Assembly (NCBI GenBank): GCA_013396915.1
Contig: VWZL01001934.1
Coordinates: 655,146 to 719,145, forward strand
Length of the DNA: 64,000 nt
Reading direction: 5' to 3'
From: Stercorarius parasiticus
Taxonomy: Eukaryota; Chordata; Aves; Charadriiformes; Stercorariidae
Positions within the stretch are counted from its first letter, which is position 1. Every line of letters begins with the position of its first letter. Below the pieces are notes generated by a model that saw nothing but the letters and a program-made list of their open reading frames with translations, was not told the DNA's origin and searched no databases. This document shows, piece after piece, positions 1 through 14,000 of the stretch. The translations under genes and the position numbers were made by a program.

Positions 1-2125
1 CAAGTCCCTACAGAGGGGAATGGGGACAATTTGTGTTTGACAATCTCTAAGCTTTAAAAACACCAACCTGAAGTCTAGTCAAACTCAATAAAAATTTGTG
101 GTTCCGCAACCACATTTTCGTTTATTTATGTTTTTGTGTTTCTTGTTGCTGTGTGAAAAAAACCACAATAGCCACAAAGTAACTGACTATGCATGAAACA
201 GTGTCGTATTATGAGGGGGGAAAAAAAAATTGGTTAGTAAGGAGAAGAGAAGAGAGCAAATGGAGAAAGAGTTTCTTTCCATCTTACTTTTGGAAAATTA
301 GGAATAAATACCACCACCACTAATACCTGCATCTGCACATTTTAATCCATTTTTTTAAAGAAGGAAAGAACATTCTCTTCTTTCTCCACATTTATTTGCA
401 TTGTTAATGGCTAGCAGTACAATATTAGGTGGACTTCACCCCTTTCCTATTATTGGAAAGAAAAACATTCTAAAATATTCATTTAACTCCTAATGCATCT
501 GTCCTCCCTTCACCTTTTGGCACCAGGAAACAGATCATGTGGTTTCATTATTGGTTTTAGTCATTTATACCTAGACTCTAAAGAGACAATTAAGAGTAAA
601 CGCCATTGAAATCAACAGATACTCAGTGCTTTAAAAACCTCTGACAATTCAATGAAGCTCTCGGACCTGTAATTCTGGAGCTTCAACCTCTGTGTGCAGA
701 CAGAGGATTTCAACATTTGCATGGATCTCCAGCCCCAGTGTACTAACTCGAATTCAAACATGATCTTTTGCGTTTCATAAAGTCCCGGAGAGAACACTCA
801 CTCAGCAAAGACCCAATTGCAGGATCAGCAAATGAAGATGCTGCAATAATTTTATCTTGCCAGCTGCATGTTTTCAATGACAGTATTTTTTTTCCCCTCC
901 AATAAGGAAATGCCACTTACTGCAACCCAGAAGTTATATCCAGAAGTTCTCACCAGGCTCTAAGATTTAGGCAAAAGTCAAGCACTAAAAACATACAGAT
1001 TGTGAGGTTCAATCCAGAGCAAAGGCCTGGGGGTCTTTCTGAACTTGACAGACGGAGTGGCAGTCAGGATATCCCTGCAATACTGCACAGACTGGTTCCG
1101 TTGTCCTCGCGATGGAAAACCAGCACACTGAAGTCACCACTTACAAAACAACGCACTCTATCACAGCATTAGGCTTCTGCTGCAGCTAAAGGGAACGACT
1201 TCCAGATCTGTTGCAACTTGAACTACTAAATATAGCCTTGAGCTATGAGGCAAGAGAATGACAGACTGTAATTCCCAGCTTGCTTTGGGTAGCAGTCAAC
1301 AGTGCCAAGAACATCAAAGACAGCAGCAGCCACTAATTTCAAATATCACTGTTTTACAAATCATTATTTGTAGTAAAGACACGGCTCCTTTCAATCCTCT
1401 GGAAGGGGAAGCAGTGGAGAGAAGGCAAGAAAGGAATATGAGCAGTTGCAGCCATATGCTTCAGTCTGAGGATAACTTTGTACTCAAGAAGACGTCTTTT
1501 GCTCTACAAGAACTTAGAAGCAAGGGCCAAGGGAGACCCATGTTGTTGTCTGCTCTTGAAACACATGCGGTCCATAAAGAACTAATATGTACAGCAGCTT
1601 AAGACCAGGGTCTTAAGGTCCTAACCAATGGGTTCACAACCTAGACCCAAGGCAAGCATGGCAAGGAAGGAACTGCCAGAGACCTCCTACTGAGGTGAAG
1701 AAAAGTCTATTGGTATTGGATGTGGTCCGCTGTGGAGATATGACACCAGTGCTCTCAAACACAGTCATTAACGGACTTACTGTTTGGTAATAAGAACAAA
1801 GACCATCTGATACCAAGAAACACATCCCCTGCTCTCACAGAGTTAAAACTTCCCTTCAGAAGAGGGGGTATTTGTTTCCTAGGCCCATCCTGCCTCCTGG
1901 CAACACCATGCCTCTGTAATTGCCGGCGAGGTTGGAACACATGCAGTCTCCATTCCAGCACATACAATCTTCTGCTTAACCCGAGTTATGAGCCACTCTG
2001 GGACAGAGAAAAGAGAGCAAATAAACAACTACCCACAGAGCCATTTACAAAGCTACCACTCGACAAACACCAAACGGTAACAGAACAAACAAGTCATTTC
2101 CAGATACCTTGGTGTCCAAGATATT

Positions 2126-2245
2126 ATAGAATCATAAAATGGTTAGAGTTGGAAGGGACCTCAAAGATCATCTAGTTCTAACCCCCCTGCCATGGGCAGG
2201 GACACCTCCCATTAGATCAGGTTACTCAAGGTTATCCCATCCTTT
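2126..2245 (-). mobile_element. CR1 LINE 3'-end fragment
   Basis: Reads ATAGAATCATAAAATGG, GTTGGAAGGGACC, AAAGATCATCTAG, then CATGGGCAGGGACACCTCCC, the well-known reverse-complement 3' end of avian CR1 elements. The element is therefore in minus orientation and 5'-truncated, as most CR1 copies are. Boundaries are approximate. Confidence 0.93.
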
Positions 2246-3448
2246 AGTTCATCCTTCAAACGCATCTACCAGGTAAAAGAACATCAGGGAACAACTCACC
2301 CAAGGTCAGACAGTACATCAGTGACAGATCATGAAAGAGACCTCACAACCTTGAACACCCCCAAGCACCCACTCTACATTGCCAGCAAGCTCCCCACGAT
2401 GAAATCTCACACCAACAGTCTTCACTTAGAAAGAGTATTTGCAAAAAAGGGTGTGGATGTGCGGGGAAGGGGAAGAGGGAATAGTTCTCAGAAGCTCACA
2501 TCCTCTGCTTTATTTGACTTAGAGGAGATTTAAGAACTAATTACTAAATGAAACAATCACTGCTGGTAACAGCCCCTCCTTCCTCTCGCTTCCTGGAATT
2601 GTCTGGATCCTCTGACTTCACTGCCACCCTATTCTGCACAAATAGGTGTATGTGCATTTTTTACCAAAACCAGTCTTGTTCACCCTCTCGTACCTCACCT
2701 GCTTCTATGACAGGTTCACACTCATGGTTACCCTCCCAGTATCCCGAGTCCTTGTTTTCCTCCAAAGAGGGTTCTAGCCCAAAGACCAAGGATTGTTTAG
2801 GCTTACCCTCACTCTCATCCCTCTGCCAAGCAGTTTGCTGCCTCCGAATATATGCTGACTCCATATTAAGAATTCCAAGTGAACCCCACAAACCTCTAAT
2901 GACTCTCTGATTCATAAGCATTTAGGCAATTGGATATTAAACACTAGGTTTGATAGTGTTGCATACACTTGCATCTTGATTGCATCATGCACGCCTGTGA
3001 GAGACTTAATCTCCAGGATTAGCTAGATGATTTTTTCCTTTCTACTTAGAAAAAAGTGAGGTTAGTGAGGAAATTCTCCTTTGCTTGATTCACCAGTTGC
3101 AGTCCCAATCTTCCATGGCCACACACACAGGAAACGCAGGGTCAAGACAGCAGTGCAGCCCCTACACATTCATTCGAGGTTAACACGTACCATGCCACAA
3201 ATGGTGCATCCCAATATACCAGATTATTCCCATCTTGTCACTGTGATCATAATCAAATCTTAACTCTCTTATTGTCCTTTACTGACGGGAGAAGGGGGAG
3301 AGAAGCTTCATTTGTTACTTTTTATAACTTGCTTGGAGATACATAGAAAGAAAGCAAAGTAATTAATTCATTTGTTCTATATGTATCTCCAGTGACTCCT
3401 GTCACCAGAAAAGGCAGGTAAGAGATTATTTAGATGTTAGTTTTGATT

Positions 3449-3600
3449 CATAGAACCGCGTAGGAAAAGAGAAATCCAAGGGTCACCTAGTCCAACCTCC
3501 TGCTCACAGTGGTATTAGGTTGCTCTGGGCCACGTCCAGTCAAGTTTTGAGTATCTCTAAGGATGGAAGTTCCACAGCTCCTATGGGCAACTTGATTCTA
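3449..3600 (-). mobile_element. CR1 LINE 3'-end fragment, diverged
   Basis: Begins ATTCATAGAA and continues with CACCTAGTCCAACCTCCTGC, GGTTGCTCTGGGCCACGTCC and AAGGATGGAAGTTCCACAGC, the order seen in older CR1 subfamilies. Minus orientation. More diverged than the copy at 2126. Confidence 0.85.
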
Positions 3601-6493
3601 CTTATGAAGTTTTCAAAAAAACCTGTTTAAATTAGTAAAATTGTAAGTAATCATAAATCCACATCCGCAATAAGTTAATACTAAGGGAAGCTATTCATAA
3701 GATTCTACTAATTGCTTTTGAAGATTCTAAGCTCACTCAAAAGCAACCTTTGCTTTGGAAGCTCCCAACTTCTCATGTATTTTGAGAGATATTTGCACAT
3801 TGGACTAGCAGTCAGACCTACAGCAGCAGTATTACACTCCACTGACGCTAGCTAGCTGCTTCATAGAAACTCTTCCGACTTTACCAGCCATAGAAAAATA
3901 TTTTTAAAGCTCCTCAGGAAGAAGCCCTTTCTGAAGAAGATCCAGACTTTTAGAACTACCCCCGGCATCTTGCCTGGCAATATTGGGCCAAACTTCCATG
4001 CAGAATATAAACATCTCTGAAGATCAGACTACAATACAAAAGCAAATGACAGAAGACAGCCATTTTTAGGAAAACCTAAGTAAAATAAAGACATGCAGTT
4101 CCTTTAAGGACAGTTTAAAGTGCAGATTGCACACAGCAAACCCGGCAGCAAACAGCTGACAAGCAGAGAAAGAAAAAACCCTCTCACCCTTCTGATCACA
4201 TGGCAAATTGCAACTACTCAACTGGAATCCAAGGCAGCAGCTCCAAAAATAGTCTTTCTGAAGCTGATTAACATTTCAGTTTGAATCTTTAATGTAGAGT
4301 TAAAACTTTAGACTTTTTGTAGCGGAGGTCACAACACAGAGAGCCTTTAGCCACCCTTCCAACTCAGAGAAATTAATGAAAATAAAGCCACCCACTGAAT
4401 TTATAGGTGAGGCTTGGCTAGGATATAACATTTATTCTGGAAATAAGAAAGAGGGGAGAAGAAGAGAAATCTTTTTGCCGAGCAGATAAACACCGTAACG
4501 CAGTGCAGCAGAGAAGGGCTCTGCTTAACACAAAAGATCCGCAGCCTTCTGTGATGCATGAAAGCCTCAGATCTTGCCTGCACCCCACTGAGCTGGCGAG
4601 CAGGGAACGTGCTGCTGGTTCCAAGGCAGCCCTACAGTGCTGCTCTGCGGAAAGCTCACGCCAATCACTCCTCAAAATACCACAGAGCGAGAGCGGAACC
4701 AGCATTCTCCTTTTTAGGTTGTTATTCATAAACACTGACAGTGCTTTGCCTTTCCATATATGCACTTTGGTACGCCAACTCCCACATAAACCTGTCAAAA
4801 ATGAATATGAACATGCTACCCACAATTATGACATAAATGACACACCCAACCACAGAACAAAATCCTCTTCAAAAAAAGATACCTAGCTGCAATGCACGCG
4901 AGAGCTCTCCTAACAAAGCTGCATGATCTGCAGAGGCCCAGCTACACAAGTCCTACGTCCCTTCTGCATGAAGCCATTTATAAAGTCAGCTCTTGTGACG
5001 GCTCTCCCCAGGCTGAGGTTTACCTCCTGGCCTTTCACCACGCACAACAGCTCCTTCTTACAGGTTCTATAGGAATTTTAGCCAGAAACTGTGTGCAATG
5101 GGTGTTAGGGAAGTCACCGCTTCCTGCATAGGTGATAGATGCGTTAAGAAACACTCTTTTTCTTCATTTAGGTAATTACATGCTACTCTTTGACTCACGT
5201 TATTCTTAACGCTTTTAAAAATCTAAACAGTCTCAGTGATTCTGTCTGCAATTAACAGTTAATGCATTCCTATGTTTATACACCAGTTATCCTCTGCCAC
5301 ATCTGATCTTCATCACCACACTAAACACTTTTGCCCACATAACTGCCTCTTCCCTGTTTTCTCCACCCACTTTTATTCCTGGGGGCACATCCCGCAGTTT
5401 GTCATGCCAGCCTTCTAGAACAGTAGGGAGAATTTATCATCTTTCAGGAGAACTGCAGGATACCATAAAGTTTTGGCACTTAGGTCCTATACCAGATACT
5501 GACCTGAGCTTAAGCACATGAACGAAGCAAGAACTGCTGTATTCCCTAGGAGAGAATCAGCCTGAATCTGCCTTTCATTTCAAATGTAAAGCTTCATTTT
5601 TTATAGCAATGAGTTGGGACTCAGGGACAACTAAATTTGTTTAGGCTTCACTCTGTCACCAAACCCCTGTATGACCTTGAAAAGGTCATTTGGCCTATTA
5701 CGCTCCCTCTTACTACAAGAAAATTATGGGATCTTCATGTTTAAAAGTTCCTTCAGGATTATTTGATATAGACATTCGAGCAGCAGAAAGCCTCATTACT
5801 TAGTTAGAGAAACCCAGAGTTCTGCTTAAGCAAGATCCCGGCACGTGAATCCAAAAAGAACAACAGGAGTGTGTGAGGGAGGGAGGAAAGCAGAGATTAC
5901 GTGTGTTACAGCTGCCTCGCCTGTGAGCAGGGGAATTTTGATCTACAGCAATCCAGTTTAGCCATCTGCATCACACTCAAAGCACTTTTAAAGGCCCATC
6001 AGTCATTACCAAGTGCAACAGTCTGACACAGTGACTCATACTAAAAGGTTCCACGTGTTTTGAACCAACTGGTACTTGGGCTCCCAGCCCAGATCTGTCT
6101 CATCCTTCCATTTCAAGTCAAGTGCAGCATGGCCTGACTTGTGTTAGGCTCCAGACCCTTGCCAGATCCTCTGCCCATTGTCTTGAAAGGGTCTCCAAAT
6201 ATAGTGCACTTTTTAGCACCCATGAGAAATGGCTTCCATTTAAGTATTTTAAAATATTTATGACTGACCGTTAAAGAGTGATAGCATAAAGGGAATACTA
6301 ATTGCTTCTCCACTCCTTAATTAACAATATTTCAGTGGTTGTGCAGACGCTCAAGGTGTGAAAATCACACTAAAATACAAGCATTTATGGCATTATAAGT
6401 TGATATCTATAGAAATTAGTTTATTTTGATTTTAGCACTGATAGTCCCAATTGTGCATAGTGTTATCTTCCACTCCATGATCAGCTAACCTAG

Positions 6494-6869
6494 TGCGTGG
6501 TTTTGTCTGGGATAGAGTTAATTTTCTTCCTAGTAGCTGGTATACTGCTGTGGTTTGGATTTAGTATGAGAATAATATTGATAACACACTGATGTTCTAG
6601 TTGTTGCTAAGTAGTGCTTATACTAAGGTCAAGGACTTTTCAGCTTCCCACGCTCTGCGAGGAGGCACACAAGGAGCATAATTTGTTCTGCACATTCTAT
6701 TATTATTATTATTATTCTCTTCTCTTGCTGCCCTATTAAACTGTCTTTATCTCAAAAAAAGTTTTACTTTTTTTTTTTCCATTCTCCTCCCCATCCCTAT
6801 GCAGGGGGGAGGAGCAGCGAGCAAGCGGCTGTGTGGTGCTTAATTGCTGGCTAGTGTTAAACCATGACA
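6494..6869 (+). mobile_element. Solo LTR of an avian endogenous retrovirus, internally shortened
   Basis: Starts TGCGTGGTTTTGTCTGGGAT and ends TTAAACCATGACA, the ends of a widespread avian ERV LTR, with the internal landmarks TAGTATGAGAATAAT, GTCAAGGACTTTTCAGCTTC and TTAAACTGTCTTTATCTC. CCTAG precedes it and CCCAG follows it, an imperfect 5-bp target duplication. The middle of the family's LTR seems deleted: the text jumps from GGAGGCACACAAGGAGC to a (TTA)n run at about 6701-6716. No viral coding sequence is present. Confidence 0.85.
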
Positions 6870-9800
6870 CCCAGTAGAAAAAAAGTTACTCTTAATTATG
6901 CGCACAGAGAAGCCAAGCAATTGTTGACTTTCAGAGTCCTAAGACCTTACCTTNAGAACTGGCCAAACTGTCCATAACAAGCAAAGCATTTTAGCCACAC
7001 TGACAGTCTTCTCTCTTTTCTATTTCCCTTTTCCCCCTAACACCCACACTATTCCGTAAATTATTTACGTGACTATATTACAATCTCACAGGTGTTAATG
7101 AATCCATTCTTGGAGCTGTCCCAAGGGACAGACACGTATCAGCACCTCTGCTGTAAAGACAAACAAGTCACAATACAAAGGGACAGGTCAGCATAATTAT
7201 GACCTGAACCCAGATTTCCAAGTCCCAGTTCAATGTGTTAGTTACAAAACAGTAAATATTAACAAGCCCCCATAAAATTAAATAGTTCTTGAAAACAACC
7301 TAGGAAAAACACTGTAAAAGAGAGGCTACTGCCAGCAGCAAGTTGGTTGTGGACTGCCCATTTGAAACAGCTGGCTCTGGTTTTGCTTTCCCCAGGGTGC
7401 AATTATCTTCAAAACTCCAGAGCAGGACTCTCTCAAAATAGCACTTCGGGATGACATTCACACAAAGTCAAGGCAGAGACGCAGCCTGTTGAAAACCTAA
7501 GCCTCTGCAGGCTGAAGTCAGGTCATGACCTCGCACGCTGAGAGCCACATACCAATTCATTGAGACGTTGCGGTTTCTAACACGCAGTCCAAGTGCCATT
7601 CTCCAAGCCAGTTCTGAAGCCGAGAACTGAAAGGCAAGGTTCATGATGCTTTTAGCTGATGGTCAACAGCCCCCAGCCCCACTGATGGGCAGCAAGAGAG
7701 GCCGCACAAGTTGTACAGTTATTGGCCACTCCACCTACCATATACTACCAAGAAAATCTGTATTTTTGTGCAAAGGGAACACTGATTTTGGTAACATAGC
7801 CTCCCTCAGCACAAACTGACTCCAACAGTACGTCCTTTTAGCTATGCTTCCAGTCCTTTCAAAGTCACTTGGGAAGCATTAAGAGCTCCGTGAATGCCCA
7901 AGATCTCACATCATCCCTAAGGATGTTTTGGAATAACATAACTTTAATTCATCAACATGCAAAAAGCATCACTTCGCAGCCACTATTCTTGGACCTCCAG
8001 CCAGAAGCATGGATGCCTCAGACTAAGCCTGAAATTCAACTGCTAGATATCGACATGGACAAAGAAGCATTTCAAGGTACTAAATCCCAGTTAATTTTAA
8101 CACAGCTGGCTCAAGCAGTGACAAGAGCAGCGAGGTAGTTACACAAACTTCATTACAGTCCATGGATTACACTAGGGAGTCCAGTACTTCCTCTGGCTGC
8201 CAGACCACACTTAAGCCTGTGCTGCCACAAATTATTTCAAGGGCTTCCCACACTAACAGGATTCAAATTAAGACAGATACTCTCTTTGCTATCACGCATC
8301 CAAAATGGCACGCAGACAGACCATGGCTCACACCTATAAAAAACAAGAAACAAACAAGTTCAACATGCAGCCTTAGAAAATAAAGCATTTTTCCTAATCA
8401 ACTCGAAGTAAAGTGAGTTTATTTCTACCATTCTAAGTAACCATTGTATATGTTAGCAACTCCAGACCTCTTATTACAACTGTTCAATTCATTTTCAATA
8501 AAGGTGTCGCACAACCAGGACAGATACAGTGTCAGCTGCCAAACAACACAAAACAAGAAATGCTAAACTTACATGAGAGCCGTCAAGATAAGAATCAATT
8601 CTTATTCCTCTGTGAAATGTTCCTTTTGTGCTCTCTTAGAAGTACCTCATTATAATAATAAAGCTAGGTCAAGAAAAATAGCCACAGCTGTTAATCAATA
8701 CCTCAGAGAAGTATTATATACAGATAGGTGAAAATAATTGCTAACAAAGAGAAGAATGCCAACACAAGAAACAACCATGTTATCCATCAGCAGCTACAGT
8801 ACTCCAAGACTCCAGATACTTGGCAGAGAAAAGAAGCTATTCATAAATTTATTTAGCATGGTCCCTATTCAGAAACCTCAAACACTTATCTCTCTCCCCC
8901 CAGGTTATTTGTCTAGACATATTTTAATTAAATGGCATAATTCTGGTCACTGATGTGGTGAAAATTATTTAGTTTATTTTAATAAGGTCTTTTGGTCTAC
9001 AGTACTCCAGCTTCCAGAAGTATATCTCACAGCCTATGACAAGTTAGAATTGTTGTAATGAATGCGATAGCGCCTGTTGCCTCCAGACTTATATAAAACA
9101 CAGGCGCAAAGGTGGAGACTACCACCTCTGTTTATCTTCAAAGCACATACAAATGTCAACTCTCCCACAGAATTGCACAGAAAACCCCAAAGGATCATGT
9201 ATCCTTTTCTTTTGCAGGAAGCCACCGGAAGCGTTCACTAGTCGGTTCTTTGTACAAGCTTAAGAAGTGTACTGCATCATAGAGACAACAATTAAACACA
9301 CAATTCCCAGAATCTTCATCGAGTCTCAAAGGCAGCCCAGGAGGGGTACAACGTGAATCCATTTCATGGCTGTTTCAGCCGTTCAACACATGATGCGGAC
9401 AGTCTCTGCGGACAAAGTATTTTGGAATCCAGGTCACAAGATAAAGTTGTCCTTGTCTATACCCCTTCGAAGTTTATAGTCTCCCACTAGGAACAACATG
9501 GTACTGGTGTAGGGGAAGCCCAGATACAGCCCTCTAACACCTCCCTGGGATAGCAACACTGCAAGACAAACTTCTAACATAGTGAAAAACTGGGTTCAGA
9601 CCTCTTTACATCCAGACCTAGTAATAAATTCCACCCACACTTCGACTTCAAAGTATAACTGGACCTACAAGTTTGTTTAGGCATTGAAAGAGAGATCTTC
9701 AGCTTGTCACAAAATCCCAAGAAGTCAGATATAAATTAAGAAACAGGTAGTCTTTGGATACATGCCCATATGGGATGGTGATCACTCTTTAAATATTTTC

Positions 9801-11069
9801 ACAATGGTAAGTAAAAAATTGTTGGTTTCACCATCAGAAAGGTGTTCCAGTGGAGAAGTGAAGCAAGTTCTTGATAGCGAGCGCAAACCCCAGCCCCATG
9901 TTCATGTTTAGACATGAGTTTGCTATTCCAAGCTACACTATAACGCATTCAACAAAATATCTACTGTTCCATTTAGAAAAATAGCAAAAAGTGATAGCAC
10001 AAATTGCATGGACTGATGTATTCAATATCCTTGTAAAAGCAAATTAAGAGAGGCGTTGCTTTGAGAAAACTGAAGTCTTCCAGTAAAAGACCATGTCCAT
10101 ATCAACATCAATAACCCAACCTCCCGCATGCCATGAGGAGCCCCTTCAGTTTAGAACTGTAAGACACTGGTAAGGGAGAGATATGGTTGTTGCGTTTCCT
10201 ACTACACTCCTGAAAATCTATAAGCAAGAAGAAAGCTGCGGTGCTCAGGGACTCACTTTGGTACTTGATACAGATCTTGGAGTTCTTTATAAAGAAATAT
10301 TTCTTCAAGCTATTCTTGTTCAGTGCATCCTTACAAGAATGTACAGGAGTACTGAAGAACACAGATTTTCCACCAAAAAAAAAAAAGAAGCTGCCATGAA
10401 AAGAGTTCACAATGCTGTATTTCACCATTTCCCCAGGTGCATCACAGGCTTTCCCGTCAGATCACCAACTCCTTGCTCCTCATGAATACAGCAAGAAGCA
10501 TTTGCCAATGGCTCTTAAGGCCATCCATTTAAGGAAAATAAAAATCAGATAGGCCTAAAACACTGAGCCATTCAGCTAAGGTACCTTTCAAAAGACAGGG
10601 AGCAGGCCTGCCAAGAATGGACATGCACGCACCAAGAAATGATGCTCCTCCAAATTCCTCAGCTATGGAACTATAACCTAGCAGCTGGTAAAGCACAAAG
10701 AGTGTTCCGGGAGTGGCCCCTATTTACAGGAGGTACATGGTTTTTACCTGCCCAGCTCTGCCTGTTTGGTTCCCCACCTCCTGCTTTTTTAAGAGTCATT
10801 TCAGCAACCCAAGAGGCTGCTGAGAGAAACACTTCAGATAAAAGGTGTTCAGGTTTTATGCATCACAGAGAGAACTGAACCTTTTCCATATGCAAAGGGA
10901 GAGCAAGCAAAATGCAAACCCTTCATTCCAAACCTGCCCAAGCCCAGGGACATTTGACTTCTAAATGAGTATTTGTAGGTCTAAGTACAGAATCCAACAG
11001 AATCGCTGCCTTAATTTACCAGTGTATTAGTGTGGAAGAGAGGGGGGGGAAACACAGGGCCCAATTACT

Positions 11070-11090
11070 GTTATTTATTTATTTATTTAA
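11070..11090. repeat. (TTTA)n simple repeat
   Basis: GTTATTTATTTATTTATTTAA, about five units. Confidence 0.9.
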
Positions 11091-14000
11091 GTGGCATTTA
11101 AGGCCCTCTGAAATGGAAAACAAACTCTCATTATCCCGGCACCATACAGAATGAGATAAGCCTTCTCCAGGGAAAACCATCATCTAAAACACAAGATTAA
11201 AGACTTATCGCATCTTTTCCAGCAAATGATAAGGTGAGGCAGAAAACTGTGTGGCAGGGTTGACAACCAAACTCAGGTCTTCCAAGTGCCACATACTCAC
11301 CTTAGCCACAGCCAGCCTTTTGAATGGCCTGTCACTCCTATGTGCATGGCATTTCACCAGGAACTGAACATGAATACAAAATTGCAAGCAATGTCCATTC
11401 AGAGGAAATTCACACTTTCAATTTGTAACAAGTCACCCCTCCTGCCTTTATTGTCTGGATTTTACAAGCCTCAGCCAGAAGATTGCTCCAGTATTTGCAA
11501 AGTGTGCTTTGACAGTCTGTTGGTTCCTTCTGGATTCAGCGATTCATTTGTCCCGAGTGGAAGATATGCATCCGTACATCCCTCTGGTTCTGTTCAGCAT
11601 GCTGTGGTACTCCTCTGGCAACACAGCTCTTGAGGGATCTAACAAAGGTCAGAGTTATCATCTACTCTGGCTGTGGAACGCAGTACGGGGAAATCTGAAT
11701 CTCCCACAGGTTTTAGATGGACAACTACCACTCCGGGTAGCCCTGTCTTTTAAAGGAAACATCCTGAACCTTGCAGAAGGTTTGTTCATCCTGACAGCGG
11801 AAAACATTCCCCAGAGATGGAGCCACAAACACATAACTGGCAGCCTTTCTACTTTACTAATGTAAGGTATGAGCCAGTATAACCAAACTCCCTAGGGAAT
11901 TAGGTTTATAAACACCAGAAAGCCCCATCTTCTGGGTGCAGAGCACAGCTTCATCACCATGCCCCAATGGTGTCTAGAATACATTTTGACTGGCTGCATG
12001 CCCTGTGAAACGACATGCAGCATCACTAGGGAATGTTTGATGGACACATTCATCACCCCAAGAAGGCTGAGTTTGAAATTGGTAAGAAATTGTAAGTTCT
12101 CCCTATTACTAGAGTTGTTAAGAGTTGCATCATCCATCTTTCATCAAACTCAATATTTTCCTGTCATGGGAACTTCATAAGCCATCGGGCCTCTGATTAC
12201 AAAAAGGCACGGACTGGCCCCACTTGCAGAGCTGGGATTTCTGCCCTCTGCCTAGAGAACGGGCAGAGCACCGGGAACAACCTTAGTGAAAAGGCAGATG
12301 TAGCCAGGCTCTGTATTTCTATCAGGCTGCCCAATACTCAGCTTGGAACACATAGCGGGACTGCCAAAGATTTCTTCCAAATCCTATTAGAGAAGCAAAA
12401 GCTGTTTGCCATGTCAAGTTCAAACTAATGAGAAGAGCCCGAATTCACATCATAGTGAGAACCAAAATCATATATTTCAACTGAACTACAATGCAGAAGT
12501 CAAAGCAGTTTTTCACAGGTCAGATTTTTTCAATTGATTCAACATCAACAGACAATAACAGTGGAACAGGTAAACTGTAAAGTTTGATTTTGTTGCTGCT
12601 TTTGCTGTAAACACAGTAAAGAGCAGCTGAACAGCTCCAGCTCAACCAACCCACGCCATAAATCCTGAATAGCTTCTTGAGCTTTCCAAATCCCTTTTTT
12701 TTTGCCGAAGGATACTGATAGCATCTCTCAAGAGTAAAACTCCACTTTGTCGTTTCCTAATCCTGATTTCATTGAGACATATATCCTGCTGTTTGGCGAA
12801 GCCAGATAAGAAGAGACCCAATCCCAGTGGTTTTGTAATCTGTCCATTCTTCTATTACAGCTGTGTTCCTATATTTACTTATTTGCTGTCAGAGACTGGG
12901 GAAGACCAGCAGCTCTGTAACTGCAGCACTTGTCAATGGTTATCCAACCAACCAGAGGCTGATTTCTTAATTAGTGATCCCTGGAGTCTAAAGAGAGAAA
13001 AAGAAGCTATTAAAAGGAGACAGCATGGATGAGAAGGGGGGGCAGGTGGGAATTAAACACTGAAACATAGACTAGTTGTTCAAATTTGCCCAAAGACATG
13101 CCAAATACCCTATCCACAGGCAAAGGTCTAGCTGTTGCTTTTAAACCCAGTATCCAATAAGCCACCAAAAATCCTTTTAAAACTCAATCTGTCTGGTGGG
13201 GAAATCAGAAATACACATTAAGCAATTACCTCTCTCACAGAATGTTAAAGAGGGCTAAGAGTTTAAGACACCTTGGCAGTATCTCTGTTTTAACTTTTTA
13301 ACACAGATATTGCCTTCTGACCATGTCCTGAGTCACTGTTTTCAAAAGGAAATCTGTCCGTAAGAAAACACAGCAACAAAAGGAGGTACTGTCAGATTCT
13401 CAAAACCGATAGTTACTTTACTTTGCCCTGGCAAACACTGTTCTCCAGTAGCACTGTGCCTCCACCCCGAGAGACACAGCTTCTTTTGATAACACAGGTT
13501 TAATAAAAGTTCAACTTTTGTACACTGCCTCCACAGAACACGTTTTGGAATGCTATCTGACATCTGCACTTACCGCTTAACGCTCAGGAGAATGAATCAT
13601 ATTAGGAAAGGAGTAATATATTTTCAAGAGCTGTTTTTGTTTTGCATTTAAATATCTATACTTACTATCCTTAGAGAAAAAAATGTTTTAAGATTTCATG
13701 AGCTGACAGATGTGCATGTCCCTATTGTTTTTATTTATTTCACCTGGCTGCTGTAAGTAAAAAGAAAATATTTTAAAGAACGAGAATATATGAACATGAG
13801 AAATCAGCAGTCTCGGCAAGCAAAAGTCAAGGTAGCTCTATGACTACTTAAAATAAGTTTTTAAAAGCTAATGCAGTTTTTAAGAGCTAGATTTCCATGC
13901 GCGGTTGGTAACAGTTAGTACTGTGCCTTTATTAGAGTAAAGGTTTCAATTACTTGCCAGCAGTACAGTTGATTTCACAAGTGTCTACAACTTATACCTA

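Larger units (their letters stand above)
1..6493. other. Non-coding DNA with two CR1 fragments
   Basis: Apart from the CR1 pieces at 2126 and 3449 I see no gene, RNA or other element. Open frames here have no domain-like content and lack splice-supported continuation. Confidence 0.7.
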
